Shown here: piece after piece, positions 20,127 to 31,116 of the stretch
Layout: each line of letters opens with the position of its first letter
How positions within the stretch are numbered: position 1 is the first letter of the stretch
Assembly (NCBI RefSeq): GCF_964340395.1
Contig: NC_135558.1
Span: 24,546,564-24,610,563, forward strand
Direction: 5' to 3'
DNA length: 64,000 bases
Source: Glandiceps talaboti
Taxonomy: Eukaryota; Hemichordata; Enteropneusta; Spengelidae
Made by a program: the position numbers and the translations under genes
Notes under the pieces: generated by a model
Database searches by the model: none
Told to the model about the DNA's origin: nothing
What the model saw: the letters and a program-made list of their open reading frames with translations, nothing else

Positions 20127-21905
20127 CCGGGACTCAGCGTGCGAAATTAACGCCGGTCCTTCGGCCCGAGACCAACAGATTTCCGTTCGGACCGACGGTT
20201 TTTCAGAATTACAACAACGTATCGGTCCTTATGACCGATTGAAATTTGGAGTAAATAATAACATTTATTCAAAGATATATCCAATTTCACCTACATGAAT
20301 CTGATCTTGTGTTACCTATTTTACTCTCGACATCTCGTTCAAGTCAAGCGGCACAGAGCTAGCTCGCTACGTGTTGTTGCCAATGTTGATATCATGACTA
20401 CACTACATGACGTAGCATGCAGCGTCTAATCATCTGCGTCTTAGACATTCAGACTCATTTTACGCATTCAGCGCATACGTCTTTTTCCGCCATGATATCG
20501 TACTCATTTAATCATTGTTGTAAAGTTTACTGCTCGAAGTGTATGAAACTTTTAACGTGTTTGAGACAGTTCCACGTTGAATTTATAAAGTATGTGGCGA
20601 TATTTAGAAGGCGGCAATGAGCTTCCAAAGAAAAAGACGAAACATACACTGTTTTTTAAAGGCTGGTATAGCCGGTAAATGTTATTGGGTTTCCCGATCA
20701 ATTTACCGGAGTTCCCCATGTCTGTTGCCGCGATCGAAAATGGCGTTTTAACTGATAAAGAAGGCAGGTACACTTCGTAAGATATCTCCAGTACGATAGT
20801 TTTTTTTTGTAAAAACAGTAAAAAAAAATGCGTAGTCTGATTGCTTTCAATTTGATGCATATGATAATGTACGTCCTGTCATGTTGTAATCAACGTGTAG
20901 ACTTAGAAATGTTGCATTTTTGTTGCCATTGTTGTATCTGGAAAATTACTGCATCATGCCAAACACGGGTACATAGTGGATGACACATTATAGTACAGTT
21001 ACCATATCACGTTCCCACGTCAAAAAAACTCGCACTTTAAGACATGTTTAGCCATTCTCTTCATCATGGTCAGATTTCTTACACAAACAGTCAGAGACGA
21101 TACTCAATACACCACGGTAGGGTATACGGGTAGGGCTTTATGGGGGCTTCATTACATATGTAAAGACCGAAGGAAGACGAAACCGCCCCGTGTCACTGAG
21201 TGGATGGAAATTGAAATAAAGCAAATACACAGTTTTCAAGAGGGATAGTTACGCGATAAAACTTTCTGCTATGATGTGAATGTGTGGGTCTACGTTCGCT
21301 AAGAGTTGGAAAGCTACATCAGCTGTTGCCACAGACGATGAATCTGACTTTGGATTATGTGATTCAGAATTTAGTGAATCGTACAGAGAGGAAGGAGAGG
21401 ACTGTGATCTCTTAGAGATTGCAGATAATGTAGATTTATTGATTCATTCACCCATATTATCTACAATCTATGGATCTGTATTTCTATGGTGGAATGAATA
21501 CATTCAGTCTCAGACCACTATAGTCTATAAGAACAGAATGAATATGCAGTCTCTAGCTGGGTTCATAGTTACAAATGAAAATCTCTACTCACAGAGTCAA
21601 AAATTACTTGGTTGGGAATCCAAAATTTACTTTTGACTCTGTGAGTGGAAATTTTATGAAATAATAGTGGATAGTGAACAATTCGTTGTACTCTCTTTTA
21701 CTTTTATATCTAAAGATATGCTGTATCATATTAAAGTTCAAAATCATTTAGTCTGTAAATGGGGGAGGGGTGTAGATACAGGTAGTGAACATGGACTGCA
21801 TTGAGTATGGACCAGCAGTTTTCCTTAAGGACCAGCAGCATTTGCTACATGTCGGTCCTTATGACCAGTAGTCATTTCCCCTTAAGTTCACACACTGCCG
21901 GGACT
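20127..21905. mobile_element. 1.76-kb hAT-like element with 8-bp target duplication
   Basis: The element is 20135-21897. CCGGGACT flanks it on both sides (20127-20134 and 21898-21905). The ends are CAGCGTGCGAAATTAA and the complement of CAGTGTGTGAACTTAA. An 8-bp duplication and a CAG.G start are hAT hallmarks. A plus-strand ORF at 21280-21636 (acidic, with DDESDFGLCDSEFSE) and one at 21066-21248 lie inside; neither matches a transposase I know. Family D copy 2 lacks this element. The segment at 20630-21000 has a diverged relative at 51360-51740. Confidence 0.75.
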
Positions 21906-21950
21906 GCGCCGGTCACAAGAAACTCCGTAAATTAAATATCAGACGATGTA

Positions 21951-22514
21951 TGTATTAATCGCCATCTTAGTTTCCGTACGGCAACAATCCTAAGTACCCG
22001 GATGCACGAGGGACTAACCCGGAAGCAAGTCATTGTCAGCCATACATTACAGTGGTAACATTGTCTGAGTAATCACTGCGTTTAGAGTGTCATTATTCAC
22101 AGAATTGTTGTTTTCGAGTGAAAACCCGTCTTGAATTGTATAACTCTAACAAATGAAGACATGTCAAGTTATATTTTGAAAGTTGTATCGCTAGTTTGAG
22201 ACGATTTCCTCACGTACTGTCGAGGCTTGGACCTTACTCCAGTTCAGCGGGAAGTTTAGCCAGTCCGATAATTCTTTCTGGTTTAGTTTACAACACTTTT
22301 GATCACGCAGATTTTGTTGTTGTGATGAAAAGAAATTAAAAAAAAAGATCACTTCAACCATTTCGTTGTGTTTTCTTTGTGAAAGGTAATCTAACATGAA
22401 CGAGTGTTACCACTGTAACGTATGGCTGAGAATGACTCTCTTCCGGGTTAGTCCCTCGTGCATCCGGGTACTTGGGATTGTCTCCGTACGGAAACTAAGA
22501 TGGCGATTAATACA
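21951..22514. mobile_element. 564-bp element with ~110-bp terminal inverted repeats
   Basis: The left arm 21951-22062 (TGTATTAATCGCCATCTTAG through CGAGGGACTAACCCGGAAG) is the near-perfect inverse of 22403-22514. Family D copy 2 lacks it near 40530. The interior has no recognised ORF. Long TIRs with a short loop make it a foldback-like MITE. The target duplication is not clear because the right flank carries extra bases. Confidence 0.75.
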
Positions 22515-23011
22515 TTTCTTACCTATATCTACTACAACTAGTATAAGTTGAATGTTGTTGACTTGGTAAATTTGTTAGAAAATTGAAATTGAAATTGCCT
22601 CAAAATTATTTTAGATCCCTAGTTTATTTCATTCATCATTAAAATTTTCCAGGGTTAAAGCTGTAAGACTGGAATTATTTATAGCCAACCTCAAAATCCT
22701 CTTTTTTTCTTTTTCTTGTGTGCATTTCCCAGTCATTTTTTTTCTGAGATTTTGTGCAATTTTTCATATAACAGTAGATTTTTGTTATAAAATGGTGACT
22801 ATGGTATAAAAGTACAATACATTACCAACTTTCTGTGTAAAATGTGTTTTATAGTGAGACATCATATGAAACCACTAACCACTTTATTACATCGCTAAAA
22901 CAAAACTGCATAGTGAAGAGCTGAAGAACTGAACCACTTCTACATGTTACCAAAATAAAAAATAAAATAAAAAACCCCAGCAGAGCTATTCTAGGTCGCT
23001 TGTTTCTTTAA

Positions 23012-23104
23012 CCAGTCTTGAACTTGTTTTTCATTAAGACCAAAATGTTCTGTCTTTCGATTACTGCCAATCTCTGCAGCTTTGGCAGCTTTGTCGTAGG
23101 TCAT
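23012..23104 (-). pseudogene. pogo-like transposase, N-terminal helix-turn-helix
   Basis: From ATG 23104 the minus strand reads MTYDKAAKAAEIGSNRKTEH, then FGLNEKQVQDWLKK, a psq/HTH-type DNA-binding segment found at the start of pogo-like transposases. The reading breaks at the family D border. The rest of the protein resumes on the far side at 18424 with KSAKRLKGAGRP, the segment that normally follows. The two pieces are therefore one gene split by a 4.6-kb insertion. Confidence 0.7.
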
Positions 23105-23587
23105 GCGGTGATGAGACGAACGTGGTATGTTTTCTTTCTGTTGGATAGTAGAAGTTGAACCTGATAGTTGAACTCACTATACGGTGATGAAAAATGCAAT
23201 TGAAGTACAAAATGTACAATGTGCGATGATGTTCTCAGTGTTGAAACTAGAGAACTGAGAAGGAGTGATTTTTTGGGAAGAGTTTTCAGAAATATATGGA
23301 GAATTTGTGCATTTCATCATCACATTTAAACAATTATTTCACTTTGTAAAAAGAATATGTGAAGCCGCTCTTTTCATTGGAAAATGAAAGTAGGCATGGA
23401 AAAATGGTGACTGCTTTCACACCACTTGTCGGGATCAGTCCAAAAAAGGTGTGAACAATTTCTCCCATTCTATTCATATTTTCCAAAAAGGCATACAAGA
23501 CCTTTGGAAAGAGGTACAGTTCACACAACAAGCCGATATCCTCTGTTGACATGCTGCCATCACTTGGGAGATTCAGTCCAATTATTA
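23105..23587. other. No gene seen
   Basis: Probably the 5' flank of the pogo-like element on the minus strand. No TIR was identified. Confidence 0.4.
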
Positions 23588-24772
23588 GTCCCCACCGGAC
23601 GAAGTCCGAGATGGGGACTTATGGATTGGGTTCTGTCTGTCCGAGCGTCCGTGCGTCCGTCCGTCATCTGTCCGTCCGTCCAGAGCCGTTTCTTGGAGAT
23701 GCGTGGACCAATTTTTTTCAAACTTAGTACAGGGGCAACATACAATGGCATACATATGCACGTCAAATTGTTTCATGATACGATCCAATATGGCCGCCTA
23801 GCAGCCATTTTGTTTGCAAATTTTCCCTGTCTAAAGCAATAACTCAGACATGCTTGCTTGAACAGATCTCATTCAAAGTTGTTATTAGGACAGTGTTCTA
23901 TGACATACATGTGCATATTCATTGTTGTTGTGATACGATCCAATATGGCCGCCTAGCAGCCATTATGTTTGCAAATTTTCCATGTCCAAAGCCATAACTC
24001 AGACATGCTTGAACAGATCTCATTCAAAGTTGGTATTAGCACAGTGTTCTATAACATACATGTGCATATCGAGTTTCATCGTGATACGATCCAATATGGC
24101 TGCCTGGCAGCCATTTTGTTTGCGAATTTTCCATGTCCAAAGCCATAACTCAGTCATGCTTGAACAGATCTCATTCAAAGTTGGTGTTAGCACAGTGTTT
24201 TATGACATACATGTGCATATCAATTTTCATCGTGATACGATCCAATATGGCTACCTGGTAGCCATTTTGTTTGCGAATTTTCCATGTCCAAAGCCATAAC
24301 TCAGTCATGCTTGCACAGATCTCATTCAAAGTTGGTATTAGCACAGTGTTCTATGACATACATGTGCATATTCATTGTTGTCGTGATACGATCCAATATG
24401 GCTGCCTGGTAGCTATTTTGTTTGCAAATTTTCCATGTCCAAAGCCATAACTCAGACATGCTTGAACAGATCTCATTCAAAGTTGGTATTAGGACACTAT
24501 TCTATGACATACATGTGCATATTCATTGTTGTCGTGATACGATCCAATATGGCCGCCTGGCAGCCATTTTTTTGTGAATTTTCCATGTCCAAAGCCATAA
24601 CTCAGACATGCTTGAACAGATCTCATTCAAAGTTGGTATTAGGACAGTGTTCTATGCATACATGTGCATATCCATTTTCATTGTGATACGATCCAATATG
24701 GCTGCCTGGCAGCCATTCGTTTGCGAATTTTCCATGTCCAAAGCCATAACTCAGACATGCTTGAACAGGTCG
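23588..24772 (+). repeat. Hairpin, GTCY microsatellite and seven ~151-bp units
   Basis: It opens with a perfect two-step hairpin at 23588-23618 (GTCCCCA, CGGAC, loop GAA, GTCCG, TGGGGAC). A GTCC/GTCT-rich tract follows at about 23634-23680. Then come seven units marked by GATACGATCCAATATGG at 23777, 23932, 24083, 24234, 24384, 24535 and 24684, a period of 149-155 bp. Each unit carries CATGTCCAAAGCCATAACTC and CAGATCTCATTCAAAGTTGG. The array ends at a C-tract (about 24777-24795). ORFs across it reflect the tandem period and are not genes. Confidence 0.88.
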
Positions 24773-24795
24773 TCGTCCCCCCCCCCCCCCCCCCC

Positions 24796-25529
24796 ATACC
24801 CAACCCATCCTTTATTGTTGAATGGTTTATTCCATCACGTCATCTTGAAGAGTAGGCATGTCCCATGTCCAACGAGGATACACAACATGAGTAGGCATGT
24901 TCCATGTCCAACGAAGAGACACAACATATCTAAGTCTGTTTGATTTAGGTTTACAAGTGTTGTTGCGTGATCAGAGTAGTGATATCAAGAAAATGACAAC
25001 ATAAACTGCCAGTTCCTTAAAACCCAATCATAGCGGGGACTATGTCATTCTCAATGACTTGTTTTATTGATGACTGACAGCTCACACTGAGAGGATGCTT
25101 AGCGCATCTTTAGGAATGCAACAAATTGAATAAATTTGTCTTCACACTTAAAAGACAGCTTTGACAACTACTTCAAAGTACTGCCATGGTGACAAAGTCA
25201 AGGTGCGGTTTTAAATACACACTTTACATTGTTTTCAAAATCATGCAAAGTTGCAGTTTTCAACACTCCTGAAGTCGGGGTGCAGCTTAAATCAAATTAC
25301 GTCTTCAAATACAGATTTAATGGTACTTTGTTAGAAATTATTGTGATTTCTGATCCACAGTCGATGAAGAAAACAACTTCTTTGCCATGAATTTAGCTGC
25401 TACATAAAATGCAAGTTCTGGAGAATTAAAATGATTAGTAATGGTTGGGTTTGTGTTATTTGCCTTCGTATTAAATGGTGTAGTAGATTACCTTTGAATG
25501 TCTACTTTGTGGCCGTTTATGTTGGTGTT
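24796..25529. other. No gene seen
   Basis: Two short copies of GTAGGCATGTYCCATGTCCAACG near 24850 and 24890; otherwise unassigned. Confidence 0.5.
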
Positions 25530-25673
25530 AGCCCTATACCTTACAAAGTCACTTTCTGTACATGTACATACATGTAGCAATACAGTAAATATACATACAA
25601 ATGTATACCTTACAAAGTCACCTTCTGTACATAGTACATGTAATACTGTAACAGTAAATATACATGTACAGTA
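25530..25673. repeat. 45-bp minisatellite, left part of a locus split by an insertion
   Basis: Two or three diverged units containing ACCTTACAAAGTCACTTTCT and CAATACAGTAAATATAC. It resumes at 27222-27265 after the intervening element. Confidence 0.75.
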
Positions 25674-27221
25674 CATGTTCTCCCCAGAGGGTTTTAGCGT
25701 ATCAGGCCCGATAGCCTTTATTTTTTGCCGATACGTGTTCAGTTGTCCTGATACGCTATCAGATTGCATAGGGTTCGGTAAATATTGCACGTTGACATTG
25801 TTCATCTGTCACCTGATGCCTTTGTTGTTTCGCAATGTTTGTATTGATCCTTCACACATAAGCAGCAAGTAAACCTAAAGAGTGTCTAATTAGTTCAAAC
25901 GACTATTCAACCCTCTACCACTACCAGACAGATTTCAGTGGAGTTTGCCATCAGTATTGTTTACAATAGGAATAAAATGTGTAAACCCGCTAATGGTAGT
26001 GTGATTCACACTACGGTACAACAGCTTGTGGTAAATCAAAGGCAAATCCGGCCCATCTGTAATGTCGGTTTGGCCGTAGAAGCACGTCGGAACTGCCAGA
26101 TTTTGACAACTATAAAATCAAACGATGCCGTGCCATTTTGCTATAAAGTATAAAAGTTCGAAAAACTCATGAAGTTGGCATTCCGTGTCTAGTTAATTTT
26201 CTATGAGTGACTGAGTAACACCGAGTTACGTCTCAACCCAAGAGCATGTGTATTCTTCAATGTCGTGAAAAGAGTTGAACAGACTAATGTACCTTTCGAT
26301 AAAGTGGCGATGTTATCTCCGATTATCAGTGTCATGTTCAATTTTACTCTGAAAACACGTTTAGTTTGTAGTTTGACATTGTAGACAATAATAATAACAC
26401 TGCTTTAAAAAACTGTTATGAGTTTCTTATATTTTGAAGTAATAAATTGGCATCCAACTTTCCTTTGGCCACATGTACATGTACTACTTGTTTGATATTA
26501 TGATGTACTTTGATTTTATCATTAAGTTACTCAGGAATATAATTATTTTGTTAAGTAAATTTATGCTAATTTATGCAAATAAGCCAATATCCTATCAACA
26601 AATCCTGGGGAGAACAATGTCGTGAAAAGAGTTGAACAGACTAATGTGCCTTTCGATAAAGTGGCGGTTATCTCCGATTATCAGTTTCATGTTCAATTTT
26701 ACTCTGAAAACACGTTTAGTTTGTAGTTTGACATTGTAGACTGATACATCGTACGACTATGATGCGCGATGAAAGCATGGATTTTCCAATATGGCGGCCA
26801 TGACATCACAAACTATCGCGAGTTTTTGAAGTCCTCAATAGGGAAGTATAGTTAGTCTCGTGTATCATGAAATTTCGGGCTAACACGATGTCTGTCGGTA
26901 GCTGTACACAAACTTTTTGTGTTTCGAAAGTCTAATTTATCTGTGGACATTTGGATTGAAATAATTTCAGTTTTCCTAAGAATAATAATCAATAACACTG
27001 CTTTAAAAAACTGTTATGAGTTTCTTATTGGTGCTAATATTTTGAAGTAATAAATTGGCCTCCAACTTTCCTTTGGCCACATGTACATTTACTACTCGTT
27101 TGATATTATGATGTACTTTGATTTTATCATTAAGTTACTCAGGAATATAATTATTTTGTTATGCTAATTTATGCAAAATGAGCTGATATCCTATCAACAA
27201 ATCCTGGGGAAAACACTGCAT
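25674..27221. mobile_element. hAT-like non-autonomous element with an internal tandem duplication
   Basis: Left end TGTTCTCCCCAG; right end the complement of CAGTGTTTTCCCCAGGATTT. The element sits inside a 45-bp minisatellite, whose units continue on both sides. An inner segment is duplicated in tandem: 26258-26613 and 26614-27215 both start CAATGTCGTGAAAAGAGTTG, and they end in AATCCTGGGGAGAACA and AATCCTGGGGAAAACA. The second copy carries about 247 extra bases (26742-26988). The low-complexity flanks hide the target duplication. Confidence 0.55.
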
Positions 27222-27265
27222 GTACATGTATACCTTACAAAGTCACTTTCTGTACATAGCAATAA
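27222..27265. repeat. 45-bp minisatellite, right part
   Basis: One unit (CCTTACAAAGTCACTTTCTG, TACATAGCAATA) continues the locus at 25530 and is cut by the tail of a minus-strand retroelement. Confidence 0.7.
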
Positions 27266-27665
27266 AATAAGATAAGATAATACTTTATTTAATACCTAAA
27301 AGGGTAATTATAATGCCTGCTGTAAAAAACATAGTTACAATAAGTGGCACACTTAAAATTGGCATCAAAAAGTCTAATTGTTTCTGGTATGAAAGATTTT
27401 GCACAACAACACATGACAGTTTTCGGTAACCTCAGTCAACCACATCTGTCGATTTATGTGTCATCAAATTATTGTCTTGGTGGACGCATAGTGTTAGTTA
27501 AGATGAGTGTTAATTTGTTCTCAAGTTTGTCCTTGTAGACTACATGTACAAATGTAAGTCCAACAGGCTGTGACACACATCGATCACTGCCACCCTCCCC
27601 ATGCCTTCTTTATGATTTTATCCAGTCTAGGTCATTTTTGTTTTGGGATACAGCAGACAATACCG
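27266..27665 (-). pseudogene. LINE 3' end fragment
   Basis: On the minus strand the segment ends in ATTAAATAAAGTATTATC and a repeated ATCTT tail, as in LINE 3' ends. Upstream, stop-broken frames contain DKLENKLTLILTNT, then a Cys-Gly position where LINEs have RSGR, and YRKLSCVVVQNLSYQKQ. The spacing resembles the region after the reverse transcriptase. The identification is weak and rests mainly on the tail. Confidence 0.4.
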
Positions 27666-27878
27666 GTACATTAACTTAAAACCCTATCTATAACAGAACA
27701 GTCAGGGCTCCCTCTGGCTAAATGAATTTTTTAGCCACTTATTTAGCCAATCTCAATTTTTGTTAGCCATTTTCAGTGAACATTAGTCATTCATACAGGC
27801 TAAAATATTAAACACAGGACACACATAATATCATGATACCTTGGGATTTTTATTCAAAAAAACCTACTTATTGTCTGT
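27666..27878. other. Repeat-like spacer with a polyadenylation signal on the minus strand
   Basis: CAGGGCTCCCTCTGGCTAAA at about 27705 resembles an hAT terminus. GAATAAAAATC on the minus strand near 27850 could polyadenylate the transcript of the ORF at 27879-28202. Confidence 0.35.
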
Positions 27879-28202
27879 TTACAATTGAGCTGACAACTTT
27901 TTGTTTCTAGCTGTCTCGGCAAATTTGTGGTCGGCACTTCGCTCATGTTTTACAAAATCATCTGCTTTAGGGTTGCTGGTTTTTTTCCCAGTTGTGTATA
28001 CATTGGTTCTCCCAGACTTTATACACCAATCGCACATGAAAAGTTGTTTTTCAAATCTCAACCAACTAAATCGATGGAACCATTCGGGTTTGATCTTACG
28101 ACGTGCCGCTGTACATTTTCTATCACCACCGTCATCTTCCCGTTCTTCACTGTGTTCATCTCGTCTTTTTTTCTGGTCGCTAGCCCCCCAAAAGTCATTC
28201 AA
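27879..28202 (-). CDS. Small protein with a TTF/BED-like zinc finger, 107 aa
   Basis: The ATG at 28202 opens MNDFWGASDQKKRRDEHSEE, a charged leader. Residues 41-95 read WFHRFSWLRFEKQLFMCDWC, then KSGRTNVYTTGKKTSNPKAD and FVKHERSADHKFA. The pattern W..RFSWL, C..C, a phenylalanine-rich strand and H.....H matches the TTF/BED-type finger at the start of many hAT-derived proteins (ZNF862-like). The frame ends at TAA 27879 and an AATAAA-like signal follows. It is either a truncated hAT transposase or an exapted finger. The leader and clean frame argue for recent activity; no transposase domain follows in the window. Confidence 0.5.
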   Translation of the reverse strand: MNDFWGASDQKKRRDEHSEEREDDGGDRKCTAARRKIKPEWFHRFSWLRFEKQLFMCDWCIKSGRTNVYTTGKKTSNPKADDFVKHERSADHKFAETARNKKLSAQL

Positions 28203-28753
<551 letters not shown>

Positions 28754-28972
28754 AATCTCCTGCTTAACATTAAGTGATCTTAGTTTTCTCAGGCAATACA
28801 TACATGTACATGACAGGAGTTGAGTTTCTTCAACATGATGACATGAATGTGAAAACACTCGCTAAGTAAATTATCTAAGGTAATATCTACATTGTAAATA
28901 CATGTACTAGCTGGTACATCTTCACCTTTGACTTTACAGGATAAGGCTCAGTTGACTGTCTGCAGAAGTTGA

Positions 28973-29240
28973 TTAACATTTTTTAGTGTTAGCAACATTC
29001 AACACTAGATGGTTAAGATCACAGTAGTTAACAAATTGCTCGATTTCTGCTAAATAGCTTGAATGGTCACTATTTTCAATTAGACCGATCATGGCAGAGT
29101 CATCTGCAAACTTTATAAATGGACAGGAAATTGTTGATGATCTGCAGTCGGCTGTACATGTATACAGAGTAAATAAGAATGAGCCAGTACTGTTCCTTGT
29201 GGTGCACCTGTATTTGAGTACATGTACACGGGATGAAATT
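28973..29240 (-). pseudogene. LINE reverse transcriptase fragment
   Basis: The minus strand reads GAPQGTVLA in one frame, then after a shift FLFTLYTCTADCRSSTISCP, IKFADDSAM and NYCDLNHLVLNVANTKK. These are the ordered LINE RT motifs around the active site, with FADD in place of the usual YADD and a downstream LNVxKTK motif. The fragment ends near 28973. It has one frameshift and no other LINE domain attached, so it is a dead fragment of a CR1/L2-like element, distinct from those at 6267 and 61786. Confidence 0.75.
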
Positions 29241-30200
29241 GAACTTAACCTGACATGTTGAAGGCGAGATAATTGGTGACTCAAGAGAGCATTAGATGAG
29301 GTATTCCTCGTTAACTTTTTCACCACCATTGGCCTCATGGGGTTGTTTGTTCTCCACCAGCTCCCTCACTAACATACATTTGTAAGGTGAGAGTGAGTGT
29401 GGTGTAACCAAATCGATATAGAATACTTACATGTACAGTCGCTCATTTTTGAAAAATAAGGTATCATTTCAATGCAAAATAAATTTTCTACATCATACTT
29501 GCAAATATGGATTAAAGTAATAAGATATTAATAAAACCAACATGAGTTGTTTATTCATTGACATATCACAAATAAACACAAGATTTATGGTACAAACAAA
29601 ATTCAAAATACTAACATTTATGTTCCTACAAAAGTTCTGTATACTGGTTAATTGGTCAAAATTGGCGAAAATTTGGCAGAAAATTAAATTTTCAGTCGTA
29701 TTAAATTTGAATGAAAATAATTAACGGCTCACTAATCCGTTTCTGAAGCTACAGTCGGTCCCCCACTAGCAGTGGAAATGTACTAAAAATATCTCAATTC
29801 GTCACCTCAAGACCTGAAAGAAAAGTGAGCTTCTATAAATATATTTAAATATTTGACAGGACAGCAAAACATTTTCTCAAAATTTATTCTCTAAAACGGT
29901 AAAAAATGCCCATAAATCAGTAGTATCGGCACCGTAATCGGATGGGCAAAGTGGCGCTTTATGCCGTCATGCATACATGTACCGATCAACGAAAATATGC
30001 AGCTAGCCATTTGAACGTACATGTACGCCATGGTAATATGATCGCTTCATAGAGTACACTGAGTTTCGACAGCCACCTACTAGTAGTCAATAATGCCATC
30101 CAAGTCGAAATTGAATAGAAATTGTCATGAACAGAGCCAGTATTTACGTAACAATGTTATAGGGGAGACAATTTTGACTGCGGCCATGTTGAAATTTGAA
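29241..30200. other. No gene seen
   Basis: AT-rich, unassigned. An ORF at 29542-29724 has no domain. Confidence 0.5.
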
Positions 30201-30375
30201 TTTTCAAAGTCAGTTTCTGTACATAACAATACAGTAAATATATACCTTACAAAGTCACTTTCTGTACATAGCAACAAAGTAAATATACATGTACACCTTA
30301 CAAAGTGACTTTCTGTACAAATCAATACAGTAAATGCATAGCTTACAAAGTCACTTTCTGTACACAACAATGTAA
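30201..30375. repeat. 45-bp minisatellite, four diverged units
   Basis: Units with CAAAGTCACTTTCTGTACAT and CAATACAGTAAATATA, the same family as at 4185. The first unit begins TCAAAGTCAGTTTCTGTACA. Confidence 0.8.
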
Positions 30376-30482
30376 ATATGTGCTTTCTGATAACAACTAC
30401 ATGTAGTACATGTATAGTCTTTTGTACATTTTCATCGGTAAAAGTTTGTATAGTCATGTTCAGTGATTCGTCACTACATGTA

Positions 30483-30889
30483 CAGGTACAGTGTTGCAGC
30501 CAGCCTTTTCAAAGAGTGGGACATAGTGTTCCGAACTTTTATTTTTCTGGGTCATCATACAATTTTTTGGGGACATTACAAAAAAAGCGCCAATAGCGTT
30601 GTAGCACAACTATAGAGTTTTTCAAAATATTTACCCCCATGCTGACCCATGCTAGATATTTGCTGAATGATTATGCAATTGCCTATCCAACACTGTTGAT
30701 ACATGTGTATCTATGCAATAGACATGATCATTTGGCTGTTGCTATAGGCGTGACCATGCTGCTAACCATATTTGCATACAATTTTAGTGTGGGTCATCTA
30801 TGACCCGTCACTTCCAAAATTGTGGGTCAGGTCCAAAAACTGTGTGTCAAATGACCCAAAAACCCCCTCTGGCTGCAACACTGCAGGTA
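30483..30889. mobile_element. 395-bp MITE with CAGTGTTGCAGCCAG ends
   Basis: The element is 30489-30883 with inverted ends CAGTGTTGCAGCCAG. The hexamer CAGGTA flanks both sides (30483-30488, 30884-30889). The interior contains repeated GGGTCAT/ATGACCC blocks, also inverted. The TIR start is hAT-like, but a clean 8-bp duplication is not seen. Confidence 0.7.
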
Positions 30890-31028
30890 TGACATACATG
30901 TACATGTACTGTACAGAAGGCCTACTGAAGACAGGTGAGACAGATTACGCAGTCCAACAGTAGACAAAACACCACAATAATAGGCTTGTGTAGCTTCACA
31001 CCTTCTCTTATACACTATACATTTTTTT

Positions 31029-31075
31029 GGCACAACTGAACTGAGGTTCAGTTGTGCTATAAGGATCGCCCCGCA

Positions 31076-31116
<41 letters not shown>

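Larger units (their letters stand above)
18425..23016. mobile_element. Family D element, copy 1, with three nested insertions
   Basis: The element is 18431-23010, flanked by ACCAGT at 18425-18430 and 23011-23016. It lies between the N-terminal and central parts of the pogo-like transposase, which sets its borders independently. Its ends share TAGCTCCGCTG in inverted orientation (right end CAGCAGAGCTA). Copy 2 at 37930-40985 matches most of it. Removing the insertions at 19984-20122, 20127-21905 and 21951-22514 leaves a body of roughly 2.1 kb. I recognise no protein in it, so it is probably a non-autonomous DNA transposon of unknown superfamily. Confidence 0.65.

Noticed and set aside
23588-24772. 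CRISPR-like array
   Set aside because: Units are near-identical over the whole ~151 bp with no unique spacers, and the DNA is from an animal.
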